A stretch of 64,000 bases of DNA, from contig CAYGJS010000008.1 of assembly GCA_964350435.1 (NCBI GenBank), positions 21,038-85,037 on the forward strand. The letters are read 5' to 3'. The stretch is from TMED27 sp964350435 (GTDB lineage: Bacteria; Pseudomonadota; Alphaproteobacteria; Micavibrionales; Micavibrionaceae). Both the position numbers and the translations under genes were made by a program. Within the stretch, counting starts at the first letter, position 1. Every line of letters starts with the position of its first letter. The notes under the pieces were generated by a model. The model ran no database searches. It was not told the DNA's origin and saw only the letters and a program-made list of their open reading frames with translations. Below are positions 39,856 through 48,234 of the stretch, piece after piece.

Positions 39856-42800
39856 ATGGCGCTTTCACAGCAACAGATTGATAGCAGACTTGGCGTTGTT
39901 AACGATGCCCTTGAGAATCTTGGTTTGTCCGCTGCTGACTTATCTTCTTTGCCTGAAAAATCCAGAGAAGCCATATCTGTTTTATTTAGCGCATTAAATG
40001 CTAATTCAGAAACCCCAATAGTTTTTGATCCAGAAACGACTGATATTTCCGAAATCGCGGAGACTTTGCGCGAAATGGCTGAGGATTTTAAAACTCAAGA
40101 AGACGATAAGGGTCGTAATGTTTATGACAGAATGGTTAGGTTTTGGAATGACAGGGGTTTGCGAGGTAATTATCCTTATCGCTCCGATGTACAGGATGCT
40201 CTGTCTAAGATTGAGGGCATGCCGGGAATTTTTAAGGATGATCCTGCTAAACTAATTTGGTTAGTCCAAAATTGCGATACAGTTATTAAGGCTCTGGAAA
40301 GCTTAAATGAGAATGGATATCTGAATCCTGAGGGTAATCTGCCCACTAATTTTCCAGAGCCAGCTGCTCCTGAGCCTAAGCCTGATTCCGAGCCTGCTGC
40401 TGAGCCCGAGCCTGAGGATTGGTCTACAGAAACTGCAGAGACTGAAATTTCTGCTGAAGAGCAGATTGCAATGCAGGTTATGGTTGTTGAAGAAGCGCTT
40501 GAAATTTTGGCACCGACATTGAATACAGCGCTTGAAGCGAAGCGATCCGAGATTAGTGCTGGCGGTGAGGGCTTTATGGGCATACTCACGCAGATGTTTG
40601 CCAATATGGTGGGCGGCGAATTGATGACGCTGGAGCTGCCGGAGAATTTTAATGTCGGTGGGAATTTTGATTTGCGCTCGCAGGAAGCTCTGCAAGGCAT
40701 AATGGTGATTTTGAGCCATTCCAGTGTTTTGAATATGTCGCAAGAGCAATTCGGCGTACCGCCGTGGATGTATACCGAGGCCAAGGGTGCGCATATCATC
40801 GCCAATATTGACAAGCTCAAGGAGCTTATGGGGGAAGATGCCTCTCCCGAGGATTTGGCAGATCTTGAGAGACGTTTGCCGCTATTGATTGATGCGCTCG
40901 ATGTTCTCAAGCAAAATTCAAAAATAAAGGATTACAAGCTCTATCAGGCGCGTGGTCAGGTTGATATTCCTCCCTATCTGGGCATGGTCTTGGAATCGCA
41001 GACCAAGAAATTCGCGCAGATTGACGGTGCGAATGATGTCTTTGATGACTTGGTGAATGCGTTTACCGGTTTTGGATTGGACAGTTATATGAGTCCGGTT
41101 CCTGCGCTTTCTGAAAATGCCGAGGGCACGCGTGAAGCAGAGTTGGCGGCGGCCTATACCAAGATGCAGGAGGCGTACAGAGCGGCGTCAGCCGCGGGGC
41201 AGCGGCCTTCAGGGGAGACATTTGAGGATTTTGCCTTCAGCATGATTTACACGGCGTCGATGTTGCCGCTTGGTAATGCGGAGCAGCGTAGGATTTTCAC
41301 CGCAGGGATGCGCGATGCGATTGCGACCGGGAACGGGGCGGCTTTTGCAACCGAAGCTATGGCGACACAGGATCAGCTCAACGAGACGGGGCCGTCTTCT
41401 TACCAATGGCCGGGAAGTCGGGATGTTATGCTGCACCCTGATTTGGTGAAACACCCGCCGAGCTTTAATGACGGCGGCCAGACCTGTAGCGCGAATGACG
41501 TGATTGATGCGTTTAACGCGGCGCAGAATGAGCATGGCCGCGAGTTTTTGGGTCAGCAGACGCCGTTGATTTTTGAAGCGGGTGGCAGAACCTATGTTGC
41601 CGCGATTGATGTGGGTACGAAGATATTCGCGATCGAGGAGATTAATCTTAACCTTGTGCAACAGCGTGTCGGAGAGCTGGCGGTGGCGGGTAAGAGCAAT
41701 ACGGAGATTGCCGATGCTGTCCGATCGTCTGATCCCGGGTTTGCGCTGCTGTTTCAGGCGAGCGGGACAATTTCGCGTATGCATTATTTTAGACCGGAGG
41801 GGATTTCGGATTTTCAAATGCTTGTGAAGCCTTTGGATGAGGTGTCGGTTCTGGCGGCATCTGCGGATGAGGATGCGACTGTTGAGAGGTCTTCGCCGTC
41901 AGAGGGGGGGGTGTATGTTCCGGGTACAGGCGCGGCGATGTCGCCTGCAGAGGCGGAGGCTTTGGCGAAGGATCGTAAGGCGGAGGAGGTTCCCGCGACA
42001 AGGGAGCAGATTGACGATATTGCTGCGGTTTCTCGATTAACCGCGCAGATGATGGGTGGGCCGCAGCTTTTATCTCCGCAGGAACTTGCATTGTTGCAGC
42101 GGGTACGAGCATTTCAGGAGAGCCGGCATGACGGGCGTTTGAGTATTGGTTCGGGGGGGAATATGACCTTCCGCGTGAGAGGGGTGGATGTTGCGGACGT
42201 TAGCGGCGCCGAGGGCGGGCAGGTCGCGGCGTATTATGACCGCACAGCCGAGCGCGTTGTGGCGATGGATTTGCCGCCGGATTTGCAGGGGCTTCATGAT
42301 CCGGCGAAATTTAAGGATGTGGCGGCGCAGTATGCGCGGCGTGAGGGTGAGAATTACAGGGAACATGCGATGCGTGTTAAGGAGAGTTTACCTGCGCTGG
42401 ATGCGTTGGTTTCATCATATAGAACGCAGCGTTTTGAGCGCAAGGGTATGATAGATTACAGCACATATGGCGGCGATCTTGTGCGGGTTTTGGCGGTTAT
42501 ACGGTCGCAAAGTGCGGAGCATGATTTGCGTTTGCGCGCTGGGGCGGAGGCAGAGGTTGATGAAGAACAGCCAAGAACGATATTTGGGCGGGTTGCCAAG
42601 GGCGCGAAGGGTTTTGGCGGTGGAATTGTCGACGGGGTTACTGGTAAGGTTGACGATTTGGGCAAGGATGCGGCGCGGACGGGCGAGCAGGCACGCGAGA
42701 GAGCTCAAGAACTAAAAGAGATTCCTGGTCAGGTGGCCGAGCGAGTCCGTGGTTTGAGGGATAAAGCCGGAAAAGTATTTGAGGGCGTGCGTGAGGATGG

Positions 42801-42915
42801 CCCTGAGGCTGTGCGCGATTCTTGCCGTGACTTTAAGGATGGGGCGAGAGACATATGTGGGCCGTTTACCGATCAGGCGGTTAAGGATGGGCCTCCCGTT
42901 GATCCTAAACAATAG
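39856..42915 (+). CDS. Large hypothetical protein, 1019 residues, unrecognised
   Basis: No family recognised. No signal peptide or membrane helix. Residues 1-165 are helical; 166-200 form a Pro/Glu linker (PEPAAPEPKPDSEPAAEPEP). From about 205 to 400 it is helical again. A central part (about 455-660) has more globular sequence (QWPGSRDVMLHPDLVKHPPS, PLIFEAGGRTYVAAIDVGTK). Residues about 915-1000 are a charged amphipathic repeat (GEQARERAQELKEIPGQVAERV), apolipoprotein- or LEA-like. The first 600 bases are more AT-rich than the rest, hinting at a joined origin. It is followed 84 bases later by another unrecognised acidic protein and has its own promoter. Confidence 0.7.
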   Translation: MALSQQQIDSRLGVVNDALENLGLSAADLSSLPEKSREAISVLFSALNANSETPIVFDPETTDISEIAETLREMAEDFKTQEDDKGRNVYDRMVRFWNDRGLRGNYPYRSDVQDALSKIEGMPGIFKDDPAKLIWLVQNCDTVIKALESLNENGYLNPEGNLPTNFPEPAAPEPKPDSEPAAEPEPEDWSTETAETEISAEEQIAMQVMVVEEALEILAPTLNTALEAKRSEISAGGEGFMGILTQMFANMVGGELMTLELPENFNVGGNFDLRSQEALQGIMVILSHSSVLNMSQEQFGVPPWMYTEAKGAHIIANIDKLKELMGEDASPEDLADLERRLPLLIDALDVLKQNSKIKDYKLYQARGQVDIPPYLGMVLESQTKKFAQIDGANDVFDDLVNAFTGFGLDSYMSPVPALSENAEGTREAELAAAYTKMQEAYRAASAAGQRPSGETFEDFAFSMIYTASMLPLGNAEQRRIFTAGMRDAIATGNGAAFATEAMATQDQLNETGPSSYQWPGSRDVMLHPDLVKHPPSFNDGGQTCSANDVIDAFNAAQNEHGREFLGQQTPLIFEAGGRTYVAAIDVGTKIFAIEEINLNLVQQRVGELAVAGKSNTEIADAVRSSDPGFALLFQASGTISRMHYFRPEGISDFQMLVKPLDEVSVLAASADEDATVERSSPSEGGVYVPGTGAAMSPAEAEALAKDRKAEEVPATREQIDDIAAVSRLTAQMMGGPQLLSPQELALLQRVRAFQESRHDGRLSIGSGGNMTFRVRGVDVADVSGAEGGQVAAYYDRTAERVVAMDLPPDLQGLHDPAKFKDVAAQYARREGENYREHAMRVKESLPALDALVSSYRTQRFERKGMIDYSTYGGDLVRVLAVIRSQSAEHDLRLRAGAEAEVDEEQPRTIFGRVAKGAKGFGGGIVDGVTGKVDDLGKDAARTGEQARERAQELKEIPGQVAERVRGLRDKAGKVFEGVREDGPEAVRDSCRDFKDGARDICGPFTDQAVKDGPPVDPKQ

Positions 42916-42999
42916 TATCTAAATCTTTATAGTGTCTTCATTGTTTGATGTAAAAATTATACTCTAGGGGTAGAAAAATTTACAAAGAGTGGTTTTGTT

Positions 43000-43974
43000 A
43001 TGACTCAATATTATAATTCAAGTCAGGCTCCCGAAGCGGACGATTTAAGCGGCGGCGCGGATAATGCGCTTTTGGCGGAGTGTTTTGATGAATTTAGAGA
43101 GGCGTTGGAGACGCTGTATATCCTTGCGAATATGGCGGGGCGGAATAATTTTAATAAAAAATGGCCAGTGGTGGCGCAGCGGGTTTTGGGCGCGGAGCTT
43201 ATCGATTATGATCTGAACGGGACGAAGGATCTGGAACGCCGCGCCGCGCTTGAGATGGAGGCCGAAACGCGCCGGATCGAATTGCTGGAAATGCTTGATG
43301 GAGTAGAAGATAAGAGTGTTTATGCGGGGGCGTTGCAGATTGAATATGTGCAGCGGCTGATTGGGTCTTTGGGGCGTGAAATGGCACTGTATGTTTATTC
43401 TAAGCCGATCGTGAACCGTTTTATACCGCCGTCTGAAGAAGAGGCCGTGGAGGTTTCGGGCGTGAAAGAACAGCCCCTTGCGCGGAGCGGGGATGAGGCG
43501 GTTTCAGATTCTGATTTTGACGCTGTGGCAGATTTGGGACAGCGCGCGGGTGAGCCGCTTATTGAGGAATTTAAGATGGAGGATGAGGACAAGGACAGGG
43601 CGGATATCCGCCAGGCACCGCCGAGTGTTTCTGCGAAGCCGAGAACGGCGGCGGATGCTGAAAAATCTTTGGATTCTTTGGATTCTGAGATGTTACTTGA
43701 AGAGGATGAGGAGTCGCTTATCCGGCCGATTGATACATCAACGCCGCAAGGTCATGCGGCCTTTGACGAGCCTGTGGAAATGACGGTTGCGGAGCGGGTC
43801 CTTTCGCCGTTGGAGGTTGAGCAAGCGAAGTTGATGGAGCAGCGTAAGCCGGAAGGGGAAAGTTCGCAGGAGCCTTCTGCTGACGAGATTGAGGGCGGGG
43901 ATGAGAAGAAGCTGCGTGAGGATGAGAGTTTACAGCCGATGACATTTATGTCGGCGCGGACGCCTAAAGATTAG
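43000..43974 (+). CDS. Acidic hypothetical protein, 324 residues
   Basis: No family recognised. The first 150 residues are helical and look folded (FDEFREALETLYILANMAGRNN, ALQIEYVQRLIGSLGREMALYVY). The remaining 170 residues are acidic, low in hydrophobics and probably disordered. No signal peptide or helix for the membrane. It follows the 1019-residue gene and may form an operon with it; both end with disordered or repeat-like tails. The stop overlaps the convergent ctaA stop by four bases. Confidence 0.65.
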   Translation: MTQYYNSSQAPEADDLSGGADNALLAECFDEFREALETLYILANMAGRNNFNKKWPVVAQRVLGAELIDYDLNGTKDLERRAALEMEAETRRIELLEMLDGVEDKSVYAGALQIEYVQRLIGSLGREMALYVYSKPIVNRFIPPSEEEAVEVSGVKEQPLARSGDEAVSDSDFDAVADLGQRAGEPLIEEFKMEDEDKDRADIRQAPPSVSAKPRTAADAEKSLDSLDSEMLLEEDEESLIRPIDTSTPQGHAAFDEPVEMTVAERVLSPLEVEQAKLMEQRKPEGESSQEPSADEIEGGDEKKLREDESLQPMTFMSARTPKD

Positions 43975-44996
43975 TTTTGCCCTCGTTTTTCAGGGGTTAT
44001 GCGATAGAGTATATAGACCAATAGCCCTATGAGGATGGCTGCGCCGGCCTGATGGGCGGTGGCGAGAGCGATATTAACGCCGCTGAGCAGGGTTGTTATT
44101 CCGAGACCGATTTGAATAAAAACCATGACGGCCAGAGCATTGAAGGCGGGAAAGGATACGCCGTGTCTTCTTCCATATCCCCAAAATAACAGAAGGATTG
44201 CGGCGGCGAGGATCGCCAGCCAGCGATGGGTGAATTGGACCCCTGCGGGGTTGAGTGCCAATGCGGTTATCGGGGATGCGGCGTTGGTGATTTCGGCGGG
44301 GATCAGGTGATCGCCCATTTTTGGCCAATTATTATAGATCAGCCCGCCGTCGAGCCCGGCGGTTAATGCGCCCCAGATGATAGTGGTGGACAGGGCGGCG
44401 AGGGTGAGGAGGCCGAAGTGCAGGACGCTGCGCGGCGCGGTTGTCTTAGGGACAGACAGCGAGAAGGCGAGCCAGAGCAGCAGGCCGAAGATGATAAAGG
44501 CCAGCGTCAGATGCGCGGCGAGGCGGAAATGGCTGACGGCGGGAATATCGACAAGGCCGCTGGCGACCATATACCAGCCCATCACGCCTTGCGCCCCGCC
44601 GAGAACGAGCATGCCAAGAAATTTGATTTCGTAGCCTTGCGGGATCATTTTTTTGAGCCAGAAGAAGGCTAGCGGCAGGGCAAAGACGAGGCCGATCAGT
44701 CGTCCCCAGAGGCGGTGAAACCATTCCCAGAAGAAGATGGATTTAAAATCGTCCAGTTGCATCCAGGAATTTTTTTTCTGGAATTCGGGAGTTTGTTGAT
44801 AGAGGTTAAAAACGCGTTGCCATTCGGTTTCATTCAGGGGGGGCAGTGCGCCGATCAGCGGGCGCCATTCGACCATGGAAAGACCGGATTCCGTCAGGCG
44901 GGTAATCGCGCCGATAATCATCATGGCAAAGACCATAAAGGCGCATGTATAGAGCCAAGTGATTATATATTTGTGTTTGGCGGATTGCAGGGTCAT
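43971..44996 (-). CDS. ctaA: Heme A synthase (CtaA/COX15, type 2)
   Basis: 341 residues from ATG 44996 (the longer frame to 45035 adds 13 residues unlike the family). Eight helices; heme-ligand histidines in FFWEWFHRLWGRLIG and SHFRLAAHLTLAF, and again FTHRWLA and ATAHQAGA. The loop GATRLTESGLS is present as GAITRLTESGLSMVEW. It oxidises heme O to heme A for aa3-type cytochrome oxidase, in the inner membrane. It signals an aerobic respiratory chain, though no oxidase subunits are in the window. Confidence 0.94.
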   Translation of the reverse strand: MTLQSAKHKYIITWLYTCAFMVFAMMIIGAITRLTESGLSMVEWRPLIGALPPLNETEWQRVFNLYQQTPEFQKKNSWMQLDDFKSIFFWEWFHRLWGRLIGLVFALPLAFFWLKKMIPQGYEIKFLGMLVLGGAQGVMGWYMVASGLVDIPAVSHFRLAAHLTLAFIIFGLLLWLAFSLSVPKTTAPRSVLHFGLLTLAALSTTIIWGALTAGLDGGLIYNNWPKMGDHLIPAEITNAASPITALALNPAGVQFTHRWLAILAAAILLLFWGYGRRHGVSFPAFNALAVMVFIQIGLGITTLLSGVNIALATAHQAGAAILIGLLVYILYRITPEKRGQN

Positions 44997-45061
44997 GGTC
45001 TCATTTATAAAGTTTGTCTTGCTTGATATATGCATCTAACGCATAAAAATGTTAGTGCAAA

Positions 45062-45874
45062 GTGCAATTTTTTAAGAAACTGGATGACGTATTGATGGCG
45101 ATTTTTGATTTTGTTGACTGTGCCAGTCGGGCTTATCGGTATGTTTGGCAGGAGCGTCAGCAGATTGTGCGTATTTCGGCGATTGTTGTGGGGATTAAGG
45201 CTTTAAGTTTTTTTGCAGTGTTTTTGATGGGGCTGGAGGGGAATGTTTTGCGGCAAGGGCTTTTGCTGTTGCCGGCCAGTTTTGTTGAGGGGGTTGTGAT
45301 TGCCCAGATTATAACCATGGCGATTTCAGGTCAAAGTTTTGAAACGCTTTATAAGAGCCATAGGCTTGCTTCGCCGCCGATATTGGGGTCGGCGATTTTG
45401 TATGTGCTGTTGAAGCTGGCGCTGGCGTTTGTTATGGGCACGAGTATGCCCAGCCCTCAGGAGCTGGCTTCGCCTCCGAACGGCGCAGCGGCTGAGCCCA
45501 GTCTGGTTATGTTATTGTTATCGATTATCCTGATGGGGTTTGTGGTTTGGGCGTTTCGGTTGCTGTGGATTTATATTCCTGTGGCGCTGGGGTATAGCGT
45601 CAGTGCGTATACCAGGCGTTTTCGGGCGTTTAAGGATTCGTTTCCTTTGCTGGGGGTTTGGCTGTTTTGTTTTGTGCCGAGCGGGATTGTGCTTTTGGTT
45701 TTGATGTCGGTTGTGCAGGGGATATTTCCCTTGTCTGCCGGGGTGGCCAGTTATGCGCATCATATCGCCAATTCGGCGGTGCAGGCGGTGATTGATTATT
45801 TGATGGTGCTGCTGTCCAGTTTAGGGATTGCGTTTGGTATTCAAGATGCGATGAGCGGGAAAAAGAGCGCATGA
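45062..45874 (+). CDS. Integral membrane protein, unrecognised
   Basis: 270 residues with about five to six helices (IVRISAIVVGIKALSFFAVF, ASFVEGVVIAQIITMAI, PILGSAILYVLLKLALAFVM, SLVMLLLSIILMGFVVWAF, LLGVWLFCFVPSGIVLLVL). A loop SMPSPQELASPPNG is periplasmic or cytoplasmic. No family recognised. The stop overlaps the ferredoxin ATG by four bases, so the two are co-translated. This could mean a membrane partner for the ferredoxin, which is inference only. Confidence 0.7.
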   Translation: MQFFKKLDDVLMAIFDFVDCASRAYRYVWQERQQIVRISAIVVGIKALSFFAVFLMGLEGNVLRQGLLLLPASFVEGVVIAQIITMAISGQSFETLYKSHRLASPPILGSAILYVLLKLALAFVMGTSMPSPQELASPPNGAAAEPSLVMLLLSIILMGFVVWAFRLLWIYIPVALGYSVSAYTRRFRAFKDSFPLLGVWLFCFVPSGIVLLVLMSVVQGIFPLSAGVASYAHHIANSAVQAVIDYLMVLLSSLGIAFGIQDAMSGKKSA

Positions 45875-46185
45875 AGATTTATGTTACGGATTTGAAGGGC
45901 GTCGAGCATGCGCTGGAGGCGATTGAAGGGTGGCGGGTGATGGAGATTATCCGCGAGCATGGATTGCCGATTAAGGCGGAATGTGGAGGGTGCTGCGCGT
46001 GTGCGACGTGTCATGTCTATGTTGATGAGGCGTGGGTGGATAAGCTGCCTGAGAAGCGCGCAGATGAGGAAGATATGCTGGATGAGACGTTTGATCTTCG
46101 GGAAAATTCCCGGCTTTCCTGTCAGTTGATTATGGAGGAAAGCCTTGATGGTTTGAAGGTTGCGTTGGTTCCCACAGGGCATTAG
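45871..46185 (+). CDS. fdx: Adrenodoxin-type [2Fe-2S] ferredoxin
   Basis: 104 residues. Cluster ligands are in ECGGCCACATCHVYVDEAW and the distal RLSCQL, giving the C-x5-C-x2-C...C spacing of the mitochondrial-type ferredoxins. It carries electrons for Fe-S cluster assembly or for cytochrome P450 and related enzymes. No isc genes are near. An extra Cys (GGCC) lies inside the cluster loop. It is translationally coupled to the membrane protein upstream. Confidence 0.93.
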   Translation: MKIYVTDLKGVEHALEAIEGWRVMEIIREHGLPIKAECGGCCACATCHVYVDEAWVDKLPEKRADEEDMLDETFDLRENSRLSCQLIMEESLDGLKVALVPTGH

Positions 46186-46290
46186 TTTTCATAAAACTGG
46201 CATGGGGTTTGCAAAGTGTTTATTTATAGGCCGATAAGAACGGGTAGTTTTGAGGCATATAGGTAAAATTAACAAACAGGGAGTGCAAAA

Positions 46291-46476
46291 ATGAGACTAT
46301 TTCAAGAGCAAAATTTACCGTCTAAGGCTGTTCAAGGTGAAGATTCTGCCGCGGAGTTTGTATTTTTGAGCCAAAATTTCGGGTATGAGCGTGTTTATCT
46401 GGAATTTAACGAGGCTATGCCGTTGTTCAAATATGAAGATGCGGCGCCAGAGGGTTCATATTTCGTTTTTCATTAA
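46291..46476 (+). CDS. Small hypothetical protein, 61 residues
   Basis: ATG 46291 follows ACAGGGAGTGCAAAA, a good ribosome site. The sequence is balanced and foldable (AEFVFLSQNFGYERVYLEF), with no signal or membrane segment. No family recognised. It is convergent with usg, 19 bases apart. Reality is supported by the start signal and codon use only. Confidence 0.5.
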   Translation: MRLFQEQNLPSKAVQGEDSAAEFVFLSQNFGYERVYLEFNEAMPLFKYEDAAPEGSYFVFH

Positions 46477-46495
46477 AAGGGTTGGAGGGTGCGCT

Positions 46496-46759
46496 TTATT
46501 GCAGCGTGCCTTCCCAATCCGCGTTGCGGTAGTCGCTTGTGGTGATGATTTTACGTTTGGCGACGTAGACGGAGTGGAGTTTGCCGTCAATTTCACGGGT
46601 CCAGAATTGAAGGAATTCCTGGAGGTGGGGGAATTCGGGGGCGAGGTCGTAGTCCTGCCAGATGAATTCTTGCAGGATTTTTTCAAAATCGGGCATGTGA
46701 TAGTAAATTTGCGCGGTTGTTAAACGATATTCGCCTAATTGTTTAGTTAAATCAGCCAT
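46496..46759 (-). CDS. usg: Usg family protein
   Basis: 87 residues: LGEYRLTTAQIYYHMPDFEKIL then EFIWQDYDLAPEFPHLQEFL and REIDGKLHSVYVAKRKII. This is the Usg family, named from tryptophan-operon context and typical of alphaproteobacteria; the function is unknown. No trp genes are near here. Its ATG and ribosome-site region lie in the left arm of palindrome copy F. Confidence 0.88.
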   Translation of the reverse strand: MADLTKQLGEYRLTTAQIYYHMPDFEKILQEFIWQDYDLAPEFPHLQEFLQFWTREIDGKLHSVYVAKRKIITTSDYRNADWEGTLQ

Positions 46760-46861
46760 TTGTTTGCCCCATTTCCTTTTCTGCGGCGTTGCAGCCTCGC
46801 TTGCCTATGTTTATAGGCCGCACTCCTCGCGCCTTGCATAAAAGCAAATGGGTTTGACAAA
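46759..46861. repeat. Intergenic palindrome, family 1 copy F
   Basis: 26-nt arms (46759-46784, 46836-46861) match inverted at 20 of 26; the left arm abuts the usg start codon. Core GGCGTTGCAGCCTCGC and CTCCTCGCGCCTTG, centre GCCTAT-GTTT-ATAGGC. Its stem bases differ from other copies but still pair. Confidence 0.8.
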
Positions 46862-47036
46862 CGTGCCATGCAGGAGCGGCCCATTATGAGGGTATTCTAC
46901 CCTTTATATCTTCCATATTACATGAAAATTCTTGCTAAAGCCTTAATTGCCAACAGTTATGAGGTTTTTGTTGACATAATTTTTATATCTCAATAAGAAG
47001 ATATTCTGATTTAAATTGAACTATGGATATTAAAAT

Positions 47037-47675
47037 ATGCGTTATTCAGAGCAGCTTCGTAAAGAGGCGGATTTTGTTATGGCACACTGGGAGCGCTATG
47101 CTGTTCAATATTTTTACGCTCTGAGTATGTTTCATGCGGCGACCGACCTTCGTGGAATAGAGGTACATGCTCTTGTTCTTAGTCCTGAAGACGTTGAGAT
47201 GGAGAGTGTTGAGGCCGCAGGGAGACATTTAAAGCTTTTACGCGAACTGCAGGGGTTAAATAAGGGCGGGTCAGAATTTTCGCAAAGATTGAGGAATGAT
47301 TTTTTAGAGCGCATTCTTGCCGTTAATTTTGATTTACACAGTCATCTTGTAATTGATTTTAGAACTTCTGTGAATGGGGGAGCGCGGAGTTTAGCCTATA
47401 TGGCAGGGAATGCGGGTATTACATTTAATTTGAGCCTTGTTATACCGGTTGGTGTTTCAAGTTTACGATTAGTTGAGCGCATTGGTCATGATCGAGAGGG
47501 TGGAGCGGCCGATGAAGTCACGAGACACTATTTGGGAAAATGTTCTTTAGCATATGATTCTGTCGTCTCGGTGTTTGACAAGGCTGTGCAGGGAGTTGCT
47601 CTTGGCGAGTTTTTTGATGTCGAGGAATTTTTGAGGGATATTACAGAAGCAGCCGAAAGAGAATTATCTTTTTAA
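47037..47675 (+). CDS. Hypothetical protein, 212 residues
   Basis: No family recognised. Soluble, no signal. Helical N-terminus (SEQLRKEADFVMAHWERYAVQ), then a middle section with small hydrophobic strands (GITFNLSLVIPVGVSSLRLV). Upstream is AT-rich (46890-47030) and probably carries the promoter; no clear ribosome site precedes the ATG. Lower GC than the groE genes that follow. It ends 15 bases before the groES promoter. Confidence 0.6.
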   Translation: MRYSEQLRKEADFVMAHWERYAVQYFYALSMFHAATDLRGIEVHALVLSPEDVEMESVEAAGRHLKLLRELQGLNKGGSEFSQRLRNDFLERILAVNFDLHSHLVIDFRTSVNGGARSLAYMAGNAGITFNLSLVIPVGVSSLRLVERIGHDREGGAADEVTRHYLGKCSLAYDSVVSVFDKAVQGVALGEFFDVEEFLRDITEAAERELSF

Positions 47676-47689
47676 TTTTTTGATTAAAA

Positions 47690-47718
47690 CTTGAAATTTT
47701 TTCAGATAGAGCCTATAT
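47690..47718 (+). promoter_or_regulatory. Heat-shock (sigma-32/RpoH type) promoter of groES-groL
   Basis: CTTGAA (47690-47695), 16 bases, CCTATAT (47712-47718). The alphaproteobacterial RpoH consensus I recall is CTTGAC with 17-18 bases to CYTATNT, so this is a close match at the expected place. No CIRCE inverted repeat is seen between here and groES, so HrcA control is not supported. Confidence 0.6.
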
Positions 47719-47849
47719 CTACTTTGCTTTCGTAAACGTGAGTCTGAGTCAAGGTTTGCGGGGCGTTGGAGGGGGTTTTGACCCGGCTTCGTATGAGGCG
47801 GATTGGAACCTCGCTTGTTATCAACCAAAACCAAAAGGAGAAAGTCGAA

Positions 47850-48140
47850 ATGACAAAGTTTCGTCCTCTACATGATCGCGTTCTTGTTCGCCGCGTTGAA
47901 GCGAATACAAAGACAGCTGGCGGGATTATCATCCCCGACACAGCTTCAGAAAAACCCATGGAAGGTGAAATTATCGCAGTTGGCTCTGGCCATGTGAATG
48001 ATAATGGCGATGTTCGTCCGTTGGAAGTAAAGCCGAAAGACAAGGTTATCTTTTCCAAATGGGCGGGCACGGAAGTGACCATTGACGGAGAAGAACTGAT
48101 GGTGATGAAAGAGAGCGATATTATAGGTATCGTTGCATAG
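47850..48140 (+). CDS. groES: Co-chaperonin GroES
   Basis: 96 residues from ATG 47850 with AAGGAG upstream. FRPLHDRVLVRRVEANTKTAGGIIIPDTASEKP contains the mobile loop that docks on GroEL, and the dome region KWAGTEVTIDGEELMVMKESDI ends it. It caps the GroEL cavity. The family-2 double-hairpin element lies between it and groL. Confidence 0.97.
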   Translation: MTKFRPLHDRVLVRRVEANTKTAGGIIIPDTASEKPMEGEIIAVGSGHVNDNGDVRPLEVKPKDKVIFSKWAGTEVTIDGEELMVMKESDIIGIVA

Positions 48141-48148
48141 CTTTTTGC

Positions 48149-48210
48149 ATTCCCTGCGCAGGCAGGGATCTTTCATTAATATTAAGATTCCCGCTTTCGC
48201 GGGAAAGACA
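48149..48210. repeat. Double-hairpin element, family 2 (intergenic copy 2)
   Basis: TTCCCTGCGCAGGCAGGGAT, AT-rich spacer, then AGATTCCCGCTTTCGCGGGAA and GACACA. It sits within the groES-groL operon, ending about 25 bases before the groL ATG. It may stabilise or partly terminate the mRNA between the two genes. Confidence 0.85.
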
Positions 48211-48234
48211 CAACTTTAAAAAGGAAAAAATACA

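Noticed and set aside
47719..47849. CIRCE/HrcA operator before groES
   Set aside because: No TTAGCACTC-N9-GAGTGCTAA type repeat is present; only the RpoH-like promoter is supported.
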